Positions 1 to 8,850 of a DNA stretch of 64,000 nucleotides are shown piece after piece. The notes under the pieces were generated by a model. That model was not told where the DNA came from. It was given only the letters and a program-made list of their open reading frames with translations, and searched no databases. Within the stretch, counting starts at the first letter, position 1. The number at the start of each line of letters is the position of its first letter. This stretch comes from DATLLN01 sp963809205 (GTDB taxonomy: Bacteria > Actinomycetota > Thermoleophilia > Gaiellales > JAICJC01). The DNA lies in contig CAWEIS010000003.1 of assembly GCA_963809205.1 (NCBI GenBank), positions 1 to 64,000 on the forward strand, given 5' to 3'. The translations under genes and the position numbers were made by a program.

Positions 1-20
1 GCGGCTCGGGGTCCTAGCGT

Positions 21-2019
21 TTGGCCACGGTCGGCAGCGCCTCGCTGCTCGTCGCCTTTGCGCTGGCGGTCTACGCGACGCTGGCGGCGCCGTTCGCCGG
101 CCTGCGCCGTGACCGGCGGCTGACGGCCAGCGCCTCGAACGCGGTGATCGCGTCCTTCGGCGCGACGCTGGTCGCTGCGGCGGCGTTGCTGATCGCCCTC
201 GCGCGCCACGACTTCTCGATCGGCATCGTCGCCGACACGACCAGCCGGACGCTGCCCACCGGGTACCTGCTGAGCGCGTTCTGGGCGAGCCAGCCCGGCT
301 CGCTGCTGCTGTGGCTGACGGTGCTGGGCGGCGCCGCGACCGTGGTGATGCTGACCAACCGGCACCGCAACCGCGAGCTGATGCCGTGGGTGACCGCAGT
401 GCTGGGCGGGATCATGGTGTTCTTCTCGGCGATGGCGGCGTTCGTGTCGCCGCCGTTCGCCTCGACCGCGGGCGGGACGCCGGCCAACGGGTTCGGCCTC
501 GACCCGTCCCTGCAGAACCCGTACATGGTCGCCCACCCGCCGGCCCTGTACCTGGGCTACGTCTCGCTGGCCGTGCCGTTCGCATTCGCGATGGCCGCCC
601 TGGTCACGGGTCGCACCGACGCACGGTGGCTGGTGGCCGTCCGCCGCTGGACGCTGTTCTCGTGGACGTGCCTGGGCGTCGGCATGCTGTTGGGCGCGCA
701 CTGGGCGTATGTCGAGATCGGCTGGGGCGGCTACTGGGCGTGGGATCCAGTGGAGAACGCCGCACTGATGCCGTGGCTCGCTGCCACCGCGTTCCTGCAC
801 TCCGTGATGGTGCAGGAGAAGAAGGGGATGCTGAAGGTCTGGAACATGGTGCTGGTGTCGATCGCGTTCTCGCTGTCGTTGCTCGGCACGTTCCTCACCC
901 GCAGCGGCGTCGTCAACTCGATCCACGCGTTCGTCCAGTCCGACGTCGGCATCTACCTGCTCGCGTTCATCGCCGTCGTCATCGTGTTCGCGACCGTGCT
1001 GATCATCTGGCGGCTGCCGCTGCTGCGCAGCGAGCACAGGCTGGAGTCGATCGTCTCGCGCGAGGCCACGTTCCTGTTCAACAACCTGCTGCTCCTGGCG
1101 CTGGCGTTCACCATCCTCTGGGGCGTGCTGTTCCCGGTGCTCTCCGAGACCGTTCGCGACGTTCGCTCCACGGTCTCGACGCCGTACTACAACTTCTTCC
1201 TGGTCGCCTTCGGGCTGCCGCTGTTGCTGCTGACCGGCGTCGGCCCGCTGATCGCCTGGCGGCGGGCGTCGCTGGGCAGCCTGCGCCAAGACCTTCCGCT
1301 GGCCGGCGATGTCTGCGCTCGCGGCCGCCGCGCTGCTGGCGTTGCTCGGGCTGGGGTCGAGCCCGGCCGGCCTGGCTGCGATCTCGCTGTGCGTGTTCGT
1401 GACGATCACGATCGGCCTCGAGTTCGCCCGCGGCACAGCCGCCCGGCGGGCGATCGCCGGCGGCTCCTGGCCGGGAGCCCTGGTCGCGCTGATCGGCCGC
1501 AACCGGCGGCGCTACGGCGGCTACATCGTGCACCTGGCGATCGTGCTGCTGGTGCTCGGCGTCACCGCGTCGGGGGCGTACTCCACCGTCCGCGAGGCGA
1601 CGTTGTCGCAGGGCGACTCGATGCGCGTCGACGGATACACGCTGACGTTCCTCGGGTTCGGCAAGGAGAAGGGGCCGAACTCGACGACCACGCTGGCCCG
1701 CCTGGACGTCTCGAAGGGCGGATCCCACGTGACGACGCTCTCGCCCGGCCGCCGGTTCTACCCGGTCGAGGGCCGCGTCACCAACGAGGTCGCTATCCGT
1801 ACCAGCGCGACCGGCACCGACCTCTACACGATCCTCCAGGCGATCTCAGCGGACGGCCGCTCGGTCCAGATCAAGACCCTGGTCAACCCGATGGTCGGGC
1901 TGATCTGGCTGGCCGGCGCCGTGTTCCTGCTCGGTGCGCTGATCACGATCTGGCCCGACCCGCGCGAGGCCCGGCAGATCGCCCGGCGGTACGCGGCCGC
2001 CCTCGCCCGCGAGGCATGA
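21..2019 (+). CDS. ccmF: CcmF/CcsA-type cytochrome c heme lyase subunit (single frameshift near 1300)
   Basis: Integral membrane protein delivering heme to apocytochrome c in system I cytochrome c maturation. The N-terminal part (about 430 residues, TTG start at 21) has many membrane helices and the tryptophan-rich heme-handling signature WAYVEIGWGGYWAWDPVENA. The C-terminal part (from about 1309) has two further helices flanking a periplasmic domain and ends at 2019. The two parts lie in different frames; joined they give about 665 residues, the normal CcmF length, so a single-base indel near 1290-1310 is the likely cause. A TAG at 15-17 may end an upstream gene. The stop overlaps the start of the next gene (ATGA), implying translational coupling. 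The family call is secure; exact start and indel position are not. Confidence 0.9.
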
Positions 2020-2327
2020 GCTCCGCAGCCGCGGCGATCGCCGTCGCCCTGCTCGTCGGCGCCGCCGTGGTCGCCGTGGCCTGGCCCTTCCTGTCGCCCG
2101 AGCGGGGGCGCCCCGAAGATCGGCTATCCGAGACGGATCGGGCCCGGATCGAGCTGCTCGAGCGACGGGATGCGGCCTACGCGGCCCTCCGCGACCTCGA
2201 GCAGGATCACCGCACGGGGAAGGTCACCGGCGACGACTACGTGGCGGAGCGGGAGGAGCTGCGGCGCGAGGCCGCGGCCGCGCTGCGGATGCTCGATTCG
2301 CTGGAGCAATCATCTAGACTCGACTGA
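2016..2327 (+). CDS. Small membrane-anchored coiled-coil protein, CcmI-like N-terminal region
   Basis: 103 residues. Residues 5-26 form one hydrophobic helix, followed by a charged helical stretch containing AAYAALRDLEQDHRTGKV and EREELRREAAAALRML. This helix-plus-LEQD pattern resembles the N-terminal part of CcmI, the cytochrome c maturation factor that handles apocytochrome, but the TPR part of CcmI is absent. Its start codon overlaps the ccmF stop, supporting a role beside CcmF. It may be a shortened CcmI or a lineage-specific accessory factor; function is inferred from context only. Confidence 0.7.
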   Translation: MSSAAAAIAVALLVGAAVVAVAWPFLSPERGRPEDRLSETDRARIELLERRDAAYAALRDLEQDHRTGKVTGDDYVAEREELRREAAAALRMLDSLEQSSRLD

Positions 2328-2354
2328 CGACACTGCGCAAAGGGAGGCGTGACT

Positions 2355-3152
2355 GTGGGGCTCTGGGCCCGCTTCAAGATGTTGTTCCAGGCGAAGGCGA
2401 GCAAGGCGCTCGACCGCGCTGAGAATCCGGCCGACACGCTCGACTACAGCTACCAGCGTCAGCTGGAGATGCTGCAGAAGGTCAAGCGCGGCGTCGCCGA
2501 GGTGGTGACCGCGAAGAAGCGGCTGCAGATGCAGACCGACAAGCTCGAGGCCAGCGTGGTCAAGCTCGACGGTCAGGCCCGCCAGGCGATGGCCGGCGGC
2601 CGCGATGACCTGGCACGCACGGCGCTGGAGCGCAAGATCCTGATCCAGGGCCAGCTCCAGGACCTCGACCAGCAGGTCGCGGCGCTGGAGGCGCAGCAGC
2701 AGCAGCTGGTCGACCAGGAGCGCGCGATGTCGGCGAAGGTCGAGGCCTTCCGCACGCAGAAAGAGGTCATCAAGGCCCAGTACTCGGCCGCCGAGGCGCA
2801 GGTGCGGATCGGCGAGGCCACGACGGGGCTGTCCAGCGAGATGTCCGACGTCGGCGCAGCGATCGCGCGCGCCCAGGACAAGACCGAGGCGCTCAAGGCC
2901 CGGGCTTCAGCGGTCGAGGAGCTGGTCGCCACCGGTGCGCTCGACGACCTGAGCGCGCCCGGGTCGAGCGACCTCGACCGGCAGATCGCTGCCCTCACGG
3001 CCGACACCCAGGTGGAGAGCGAGATGGCGCGACTGAAGGCCGAGGTGGACGCACCGGCGGGCCCCGCCGGGGAGCTGTCGTCCGGTGAGGCACAGGCCGA
3101 TGGGGCGGCGCCGGAGTCGGCGCCGGCATCCGAGCAGCCCGAGCAGCGCTGA
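2355..3152 (+). CDS. pspA: PspA/IM30 family envelope-stress protein
   Basis: Peripheral inner-membrane protein that oligomerises on stressed membranes and maintains membrane integrity. About 265 residues, almost entirely long coiled coil (residues 25-190) after an amphipathic N-terminal helix (GLWARFKMLFQAKASKAL), as in PspA/Vipp1. The acidic, Pro/Ala-rich tail (last 40 residues) looks disordered. A strong Shine-Dalgarno AGGGAGG (2341-2347) is 7 nt before GTG 2355 but only 1 nt before GTG 2349, so 2355 is preferred. It follows the cytochrome-maturation genes with a 27-nt gap. Confidence 0.9.
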   Translation: MGLWARFKMLFQAKASKALDRAENPADTLDYSYQRQLEMLQKVKRGVAEVVTAKKRLQMQTDKLEASVVKLDGQARQAMAGGRDDLARTALERKILIQGQLQDLDQQVAALEAQQQQLVDQERAMSAKVEAFRTQKEVIKAQYSAAEAQVRIGEATTGLSSEMSDVGAAIARAQDKTEALKARASAVEELVATGALDDLSAPGSSDLDRQIAALTADTQVESEMARLKAEVDAPAGPAGELSSGEAQADGAAPESAPASEQPEQR

Positions 3153-3174
3153 TTCCGCCGGCCGCGTTGCGCGG

Positions 3175-3190
3175 TCGAACATATGTTCGC
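3175..3190. promoter_or_regulatory. LexA (SOS) box
   Basis: TCGAACATATGTTCGC contains a perfect 14-bp palindrome (3176-3189) and fits the actinobacterial/Gram-positive LexA operator TCGAAC-N4-GTTCGA at 15 of 16 positions. It directly abuts a -10-like TAGGAT (3191-3196) and the GTG start at 3203, so LexA bound here would block the promoter of the radical SAM gene. Confidence 0.85.
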
Positions 3191-3196
3191 TAGGAT
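3191..3196 (+). promoter_or_regulatory. -10 element, leaderless start of radical SAM gene
   Basis: TAGGAT (TANNNT pattern) ends 6 nt before GTG 3203. There is no Shine-Dalgarno, so the transcript probably begins at the start codon. Confidence 0.6.
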
Positions 3197-3202
3197 GCTC
3201 GT

Positions 3203-4192
3203 GTGGGTGCCGAGCCGATCAGGTGGGAAGTGGGAGGCGAACGGCACGGCCAGCTGCCGCTGTTCGGGCCTGAGCATCGCGAGCTGGCGAGCGTCGAGTA
3301 CCTGCCCGTGGTCGCCCGGCGGATCGTCAACCGGGTACCCGAGCGGTCGCGAATGCCGTTCCGGTTCACGATCAACGCCTACCGCGGCTGCCGCCACGCG
3401 TGCACGTACTGCTTCGCCCGGCCGACCCACGAGTACCTGGGGATGGGCATCGGCGAGGACTTCGAGCGGCGGATCGTGGTCAAGGTCAACGCCGTCGAGC
3501 GGCTCCGCCTGGAGCTCGCCGACCCGAAGTGGCCGGGCGAGGAGATCGCAATGGGCACGAACACCGATCCGTACCAGCCGGCGGAGGGCCGCTACCGGCT
3601 GACCCGCGGCCTGGTCGAGGTGCTGGCCGAACGTTCGAACCCGTTCTCCATCCTGACGAAGTCCAGCATGATCATCCGCGACCTGGAGCTGCTGGTGGAG
3701 GCCGCCAGGGTGACCGAGGTGGGCGTCGCGCTGTCGATCGGCAGCGTGGACGACGAGCTCGCCGCGCGCACGGAGCCGGGTGCCGCCCCGCCGTCGCAGC
3801 GCCTGGAGGCGCTCGCGAAGCTGGCCGACGCCGGCCTGCGACCGAGCGTCCTGGTGGCGCCGGTGCTTCCCGGGCTGTCCGACTCGGAGGAGAGCCTGCG
3901 CGCCGTCGCGCGGGCGTGCGCGGAGGCGGGCGCTCGCAACGTCGTGCCCATCGTGCTGCACCTCCGCCCCGGTGTCCGCGAGCACTATCTGCAGTGGCTC
4001 GCGGGTGAGCATCCGGAGCTGCTCGACGAGCACCTCAGCCGCTACGACGGGCGGGCGTACCTGCCGCGGACGGACGGTCAGCGCGTGGCGCTGGTTGTCA
4101 GGGAGGAGTTCGACAGGGCGAGGACGCGGTCGGGCTCCAGGCGTTCCAGGAAGCGGCGGTCGTGGGTGACGACCAGCAGCGTTCCCGCGTAG
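3203..4192 (+). CDS. Rv2578c-family radical SAM protein (spore photoproduct lyase-like)
   Basis: 329 residues. The radical SAM cluster CRHACTYC sits near residue 65, followed by the family hallmark MGTNTDPYQPAEG near residue 113. These identify the SplB-like/Rv2578c branch of radical SAM enzymes, thought to act on nucleic acid but without a settled substrate. The core probably ends near VALVVREEF; the last 30 or so residues are basic and run antisense into the convergent ABC-F gene (115-bp overlap), so the true stop may be earlier if an indel lies near 4100. The gene sits directly behind a LexA box and a -10 element, indicating DNA-damage induction. The family is clear; the reaction is unknown. 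Confidence 0.88.
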   Translation: MGAEPIRWEVGGERHGQLPLFGPEHRELASVEYLPVVARRIVNRVPERSRMPFRFTINAYRGCRHACTYCFARPTHEYLGMGIGEDFERRIVVKVNAVERLRLELADPKWPGEEIAMGTNTDPYQPAEGRYRLTRGLVEVLAERSNPFSILTKSSMIIRDLELLVEAARVTEVGVALSIGSVDDELAARTEPGAAPPSQRLEALAKLADAGLRPSVLVAPVLPGLSDSEESLRAVARACAEAGARNVVPIVLHLRPGVREHYLQWLAGEHPELLDEHLSRYDGRAYLPRTDGQRVALVVREEFDRARTRSGSRRSRKRRSWVTTSSVPA

Positions 4193-5715
4193 GAGGCCAG
4201 CGCCTCCTCCAGCGGCTCGATCGCCGCCAGGTCGAGGTGGTTGGTGGGCTCGTCGAGCACGATCAGATTCGTGTTGCGCGCCGAGAGCAGCGCCAGCTCG
4301 GCGCGGCTGCGCTCGCCGGGTGACAGCGATCCGGGCGTCCGGGCGACGTGCTCGGCGTACAGGCCGTACTTGGCCAGCAGCGTGCGCGCCGGCTCCTCGA
4401 GCAGCCCGCTGGCCCGCCGGACGGCGGCGACCAGCGGCTCGTCGCGGTCGAGCGCGGTGCGCGCCTGGTCGATCGAGCCGGTGACGACGGATGGCCCGAT
4501 CCGGCGCTCCCCGGCCACCAGCGGCAGCTCGCCGAGCAGCGCCGCGATCAGCGTCGACTTGCCCGAGCCGTTGCGGCCGGTCAGCGCGACGCGCTCGCCC
4601 CACGCCAGGTCGAGGTCGACCGGCCCCAGCCGGAACCCGCCGCGCTCGACGATGGCGCCCTCCAGACGGGCGACGATCTGGCCGGCCCGGGGCGCGCCCG
4701 ACAGGTCGATGTGCAGCCGCCAGGGCTCGCGCGGCTTGTCGACACGGTCGAGGCGGGCCAGCCGGCGCTCGATCGCGCTCGCGCCCGCACCGAAGTTCTC
4801 GGCGGCCTGTGCCTCGGCATTCCAGCGAGCCTTTGCGTTGTCGGTACGCCGTGTCTTCGCCTTCTGGACGCCCTGGCGCGACCACTCGCGGCGGCGTGTG
4901 ACCGCGGCCTCCAGCCGCGACCGCTCCTCGTCGTAGGTGCGAAACGCTTCCCAGGCGCCGCGGCGGGCGGTCTCCCGCTCTCGCTGGTACTCGGCCCAGC
5001 CGCCGGCGTAGATGGAGGCCCGGCGGGTGAACTCGTCCAGCTCGATGACGGTCTCGACATGCCGTTCCAGCAGCGCCCGGTCGTGGGTGACGATTACGGC
5101 TCCGGCCGGCGTCTGGCCGAGGAAGCGCTCCAGCCGCTCCAGCCCCTCCAGGTCGAGGTCGTTCGTCGGCTCGTCCAGCAGCAGCATGTCGAACCTCGCG
5201 AGCAATAGCGCGGCCAGCCGTGCGCGCGCTCCCTCGCCCCCCGAGAGAGAGTGCAGGGATTGGTCGAGCCGCCGCCGGCCCAGCCCGAGCTCGTCGCAGA
5301 CCGCCGCCGCCCGTGCCTCGAGATCGTCGCCGCCGCGCGCCAGGAATGCCTCCAGCGCGTCGCTGTACTCCTGGCTGCGCTCGGGATGCTCGGCCAGATC
5401 CGCCGCCAGCCGGTCCATTCGCGCGGCCGCGGCGGCGACGCCGGTGCGGCGCTCGAGGTACGCGCGGAGCGTCTCGCCGGGACGGACGTCCAGCTCCTGT
5501 GGGAGCATGCCCGCGGCCAGCCCTGGCGGTGCGCCCCAGATGCGCCCCGATTGCACGGGCTCGATGCCGGCCAGCAGCCGCAGCAGGGTGGACTTGCCGA
5601 CACCGTTGGGACCGACCAGCCCGATTCGGTCGCCCGACGACACCGTCAGCGAGACCCGGTCGAGGACGACCGTGGCGCCGTGGCTATGGGTGATGTCGAC
5701 TGCGTGCAACTGCAT
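4078..5715 (-). CDS. ABC-F family ATP-binding protein
   Basis: 545-residue protein with two ABC ATPase domains and no membrane segment, as in ABC-F proteins that act on the ribosome (translation factors or antibiotic-target protection). Domain 1: Walker A GPNGVGKST near residue 36, signature LSGGEGARARL, Walker B LLLDEPTND. Domain 2: GRNGSGKST, LSPGERSRAEL, LIVLDEPTNHLDL. The interdomain linker (about 235-330) is charged and helical. Family-level call only; the target cannot be read from sequence. The C-terminus (after DRVLAL) runs into the convergent radical SAM gene. Confidence 0.92.
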   Translation of the reverse strand: MQLHAVDITHSHGATVVLDRVSLTVSSGDRIGLVGPNGVGKSTLLRLLAGIEPVQSGRIWGAPPGLAAGMLPQELDVRPGETLRAYLERRTGVAAAAARMDRLAADLAEHPERSQEYSDALEAFLARGGDDLEARAAAVCDELGLGRRRLDQSLHSLSGGEGARARLAALLLARFDMLLLDEPTNDLDLEGLERLERFLGQTPAGAVIVTHDRALLERHVETVIELDEFTRRASIYAGGWAEYQRERETARRGAWEAFRTYDEERSRLEAAVTRRREWSRQGVQKAKTRRTDNAKARWNAEAQAAENFGAGASAIERRLARLDRVDKPREPWRLHIDLSGAPRAGQIVARLEGAIVERGGFRLGPVDLDLAWGERVALTGRNGSGKSTLIAALLGELPLVAGERRIGPSVVTGSIDQARTALDRDEPLVAAVRRASGLLEEPARTLLAKYGLYAEHVARTPGSLSPGERSRAELALLSARNTNLIVLDEPTNHLDLAAIEPLEEALASYAGTLLVVTHDRRFLERLEPDRVLALSNSSLTTSATR

Positions 5716-5809
5716 GACTGGCCTCGGGGGAGGGGAGACGGAGGGACGGGCGCGGGCGGTCCGCGCGGCGCGTGTGATCGCCTCTTAGAACGTCATGCTG
5801 CGCGTGATG

Positions 5810-6367
5810 CTAGCGCACGAGCAGGTGGATGTCCGGGAGATTCCGGAAGTGCTGCCGGTGGTCGAAGCCGTAGCCGACGACGAAGTCGTCAGGCGCGGTG
5901 AACCCGGTGTACCGGGGCGTGATCACGGCCAGCCGGCGGTACGGTCGGTCGAGCAGCGTGCACACCTCGACCGACGCGGCGCCCCGGAAGCGCAGCATCT
6001 TGAGCAGCGAGTTGAGCGTCAGGCCGGTGTCGACCACGTCCTCGACAATCAGCACGTCGCAGTCGCGGACCGGGCGGTCGATGTCCTTGAGCAGCCGCAG
6101 CCGGCCGCTCGAGCCGTGCTGGGCGCCGCGGTACGCGGAGATCGCCATGAACTCGAGGCGGTGCGGCACCGGCAGCTGGCGGGAGAGGTCGGCCAGGAAG
6201 ACGACGGCGCCCTTGAGCACGGTCAGCAGCACCAGCTCGCGGCCGGTGTCGCGATGGTCGCGCGCGATCGCGGCACCCAGCTCGGCGACCCGGCCCGCGA
6301 TCACGTCGCGCGACAGGAAGACCTCACCGGGCTCGGGGACGCTGACGTCCTGCGGCTGTGCGTTCAC
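5810..6367 (-). CDS. hpt: Hypoxanthine(-guanine) phosphoribosyltransferase
   Basis: 185 residues. Converts hypoxanthine or guanine plus PRPP to IMP or GMP in purine salvage (cytosol). The PRPP-binding loop VLIVEDVVDTGLTL is at about residues 105-118, and the flexible-loop region SAYRGAQHGSSG and C-terminal DDFVVGYGFD match bacterial Hpt. The length is standard. The start overlaps the stop of the upstream PD-(D/E)XK-like gene by 4 nt, so the two are probably cotranscribed from the promoter near 6741. Confidence 0.95.
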   Translation of the reverse strand: MNAQPQDVSVPEPGEVFLSRDVIAGRVAELGAAIARDHRDTGRELVLLTVLKGAVVFLADLSRQLPVPHRLEFMAISAYRGAQHGSSGRLRLLKDIDRPVRDCDVLIVEDVVDTGLTLNSLLKMLRFRGAASVEVCTLLDRPYRRLAVITPRYTGFTAPDDFVVGYGFDHRQHFRNLPDIHLLVR

Positions 6368-6732
6368 GAGGCGGCGTCGAGCTCGTACTTCTCGGCGAGC
6401 GCCTCGACGTCGCGCTTGTAGAACAGCTTGATCCGGATCTCCGGATACAGCTCGCGGAGCCTGCGCATCTTGCGGTTCTTCTTCGTCACCAGCGACTGCT
6501 TCATGGTCGTGATCTCGAGGTACAGGTCCTGCTCGGGCAGATAGAAGTCGGGCGTGAACGCCTCGACCACGTTGCCCCGGTCGTCCTCCTCAAGCACGAA
6601 TGTGCGCGGCTCGTAGTCCCAGGGGATGCCGTGAAAGTCGAAGATCTGGGCGCACTCGAGCTCCGCGTCATTCGCAAACGCGGGTGATCCTGTGCCCCGA
6701 AAGGCCTGAAACGTGGGCTGATCGCCCTTCAC
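6364..6732 (-). CDS. PD-(D/E)XK nuclease-like small protein
   Basis: 122 residues. Visible core: Glu in NDAELECAQIFD (helix), then TPDFYLPEQDLYLEITTMKQ, an Asp-x(n)-Glu-Ile-Thr arrangement with a nearby Lys, followed by a basic helix (KKNRKMRRLRELYP) and a short beta segment (RIKLFYKRD). This order of Glu, Pro-Asp, Glu and Lys is typical of the PD-(D/E)XK nuclease fold, although the last motif is E-I-T rather than E-x-K. It may be a nuclease or a non-catalytic nucleic-acid-binding relative. It overlaps hpt by 4 nt (ATGA). A perfect-looking TACAAT lies 8 nt before its GTG start. Confidence 0.65.
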   Translation of the reverse strand: MKGDQPTFQAFRGTGSPAFANDAELECAQIFDFHGIPWDYEPRTFVLEEDDRGNVVEAFTPDFYLPEQDLYLEITTMKQSLVTKKNRKMRRLRELYPEIRIKLFYKRDVEALAEKYELDAAS

Positions 6733-6740
6733 GCCTCAGA

Positions 6741-6746
6741 ATTGTA
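6741..6746 (-). promoter_or_regulatory. -10 element for the PD-(D/E)XK-hpt pair
   Basis: Reading the minus strand, TACAAT lies 8 nt before GTG 6732 with no Shine-Dalgarno, consistent with a leaderless or near-leaderless transcript. It occupies the very short divergent gap shared with the metallophosphoesterase gene. Confidence 0.6.
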
Positions 6747-6753
6747 CTTCCCG

Positions 6754-7566
6754 ATGCGGACGGCCCGGTCTATGATCGCGCCCATCGCGCGGCCGTTCAC
6801 AATCGCCCACCTGTCCGACCTGCACTGCGGCTCGCCGTACTTCGTGGCGAACCTGCTCGACCGGGCGATCATGGAGATCAACAGCATCGAGCCCGACGTC
6901 GTCGTCTGCTCGGGCGATCTGACGACGTTCGGATACAAGCAGGAGTACGCCCAGGCGCGGTCGTATCTCGACCGCCTGGACTGCCCGGACGTGATCACGA
7001 TCCCCGGCAACCACGACTCGCGGAACGTCGGCTACGTCCACTTCGAGCAGATGATCGGGCCGCGTTCGACCGTGCTGCGCAAGGACGGGATCACGTTCGT
7101 GGCCGTCGACTCGTCCGAGCCCGACCTCGACCACGGCGTGGTCGGCCGCGGCCGCTACACCTGGATCGAGCAGCAGTTCCTGGAGCCGGCCGACTTCCGG
7201 GTGTTCGTGCTGCACCACCACCTGCTGCCGATCCCCGGCACCGGACGTGAGCGGAACGTCGTGCACGATGCCGGCGACACCCTGGAGATCCTGCAGCACG
7301 CCGGCGTGGACCTGGTGCTGTCCGGACACAAGCACGTGCCCTACGCGTGGCGGATCGAGGACCTGTTCGTCGTCAACGCGGGCACCGTCTCGTCGATGCG
7401 CCTGCGCGGGCACACGCGGCCCTGTTACAACGTGGTCGAGATCTGGCCGCACGAGGTCGACATCTACCGCCGCTACCCGTTCCACGGGCGCGAGCGGATC
7501 ATCCGCTTCTCGCAGGAGACCCTGGCGTACGAGAAGAACCTGCCGAAGGCCGGGGGCGGACCGTGA
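6754..7566 (+). CDS. Calcineurin-like metallophosphoesterase
   Basis: About 270 residues (ATG 6754; ATG 6772 is an equally possible start). All metal-ligand motifs of the family are present in order: LSDLHCG, VCSGDLTT, TIPGNHDSRN, LHHHLLP and SGHKHVPYA. This is a two-metal phosphodiesterase/phosphomonoesterase; the substrate (cyclic nucleotide, nucleotide or phospholipid) cannot be assigned. The C-terminal 60 residues form an extra beta-rich tail. The stop overlaps the GTG start of the cyclic-2,3-DPG synthetase gene, so it heads or joins that cluster and could act on a phosphate ester of the same pathway (inference). Confidence 0.88.
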   Translation: MRTARSMIAPIARPFTIAHLSDLHCGSPYFVANLLDRAIMEINSIEPDVVVCSGDLTTFGYKQEYAQARSYLDRLDCPDVITIPGNHDSRNVGYVHFEQMIGPRSTVLRKDGITFVAVDSSEPDLDHGVVGRGRYTWIEQQFLEPADFRVFVLHHHLLPIPGTGRERNVVHDAGDTLEILQHAGVDLVLSGHKHVPYAWRIEDLFVVNAGTVSSMRLRGHTRPCYNVVEIWPHEVDIYRRYPFHGRERIIRFSQETLAYEKNLPKAGGGP

Positions 7567-8850
7567 CCGATCGCCTGCTGGCGCTGGTCGACGGCGAGCA
7601 CTATCCGCCGGTGGTGCGCGCGGCCTTGCGCCAGGCGGGCGAGGACGCCGAGGTGGTGGCGGCGCTGCTGCTCGGCGGATCCGAGAAGCTGGATGGGCTG
7701 CCCGACTACGGGGTACCGCTGGAGCTGGTCGGCGAGTCCACGGCCGGGGACGCCCTGGTCGCGGCCGCCGCCGTGCACGGCGCGACCGCCGTGCTCGACC
7801 TGTCCGACGAGCCGGTGCTGGGCGAGCGCGATCGGATCGCGCTGGCCTGCAGGGCGGTCGCCGCCGGCCTCGCCTATCGCGGCTCCGACTTCGCGTTCGG
7901 TCCACCGCTTCGGGAGATCGTCGACGCGCCCACCCTTGCCGTCATCGGTACGGGCAAGCGGATCGGCAAGACGGCCGTGTCGGGCCACGTCGCCCGCGTG
8001 CTTGACGCTGGAGGATCGGATGTGGTGGTCGTCGCGATGGGCCGCGGCGGTCCACCGGAGCCCGAGCTGGTCGACCCGGACGAGCACCCGGTGGAGGTCG
8101 CCGACCTGCTCGCGCGCGCCCGCGCCGGGCAGCACGCCGCGTCGGACTTCCTGGAGGACGCTGCGCTGGCCCACGTGACGACGGTTGGGGCGCGGCGCTG
8201 CGGCGGCGGCCTACTGGGCGCGCCGTACCTGTCCAACGTGGTCGAGGCCGCGCGGATCGCGGCGGAGCGGCGCCCGGACATCGTGGTGCTCGAGGGCTCG
8301 GGCGCAGCGGTGCCACCGGTGGCCGCCGATCGCACGATCCTCGTCCATCCCGCCACCGACCCAGGCCTGGGAGCGGGGTTCGGCGCCTACCGGCTGCTGC
8401 TCGCCGACCTCGTCGTGCTGACGATGTGCGACGCGCCCGCCGCGGCGTCGTTCAGCATCGGAACCCCCGTGATCCGCACGGCGCTTCGGCCGCACCCGGT
8501 GGAGCCGGTCGCCGGTGAGCGCGTCGCGTTCTTCACGACGGCCCGCGACCCGGCTCCGCTGGCCGCCCACCTGGCCGCAGCCACATGGCGCGGACGTCGT
8601 CGCCGTGTCGGGCAACCTGTCCGACCGCGCGCGGCTGCGGGCCGACCTCGACTCGCCTGAGGTGGCAGAGGCCGGCGTCTACCTGGTCGAGATCAAGGCA
8701 GCGGCGATCGACGTCGTCGCCGAGGCGGCCGCTGCGCGGGGCGTGCGGATCGTCTTCTGCGACAACCGGCCGGTGGCGCTGCCCGACGAGCCCGACCTCG
8801 ATGCGGCGATCGCCGAGCTGGCGGCGGCGGCGGTGAGCGCGCGTGCCTGA
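7563..8850 (+). CDS. cpgS: Cyclic 2,3-diphosphoglycerate synthetase (one frameshift near 8583)
   Basis: ATP-dependent intramolecular closure of 2,3-diphosphoglycerate to cyclic 2,3-DPG. The N-terminal domain (LLALVDGEHYPPVVRAAL) is followed by a P-loop-type motif VIGTGKRIGKTAVSGHVAR near residue 125 and VVVAMGRGGPPEPE, features of this family. The frame breaks near 8583 and resumes as HGADVVAVSGNLSDRARL through IVFCDNRPVALP to 8850. The total of 1288 nt is 429 codons plus one base, fitting a single insertion. It overlaps both neighbours by a few bases and pairs with 2-phosphoglycerate kinase, the preceding enzyme of the pathway. The symbol follows the archaeal enzyme and is tentative. Confidence 0.85.

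Noticed and set aside
1..17. C-terminal end of an upstream gene (TAG at 15-17)
   Set aside because: Only four codons would be visible; cannot be supported from the window.
3628..3645. Second LexA-like sequence CGAACGTTCGAACCCGTTC
   Set aside because: Inside the radical SAM coding region and with wrong half-site spacing.
2573..4885. Very long open frame on the minus strand across pspA and the radical SAM gene
   Set aside because: Arg/Pro/Ala-rich translation without domains, antisense to well-supported genes; a GC-bias shadow.
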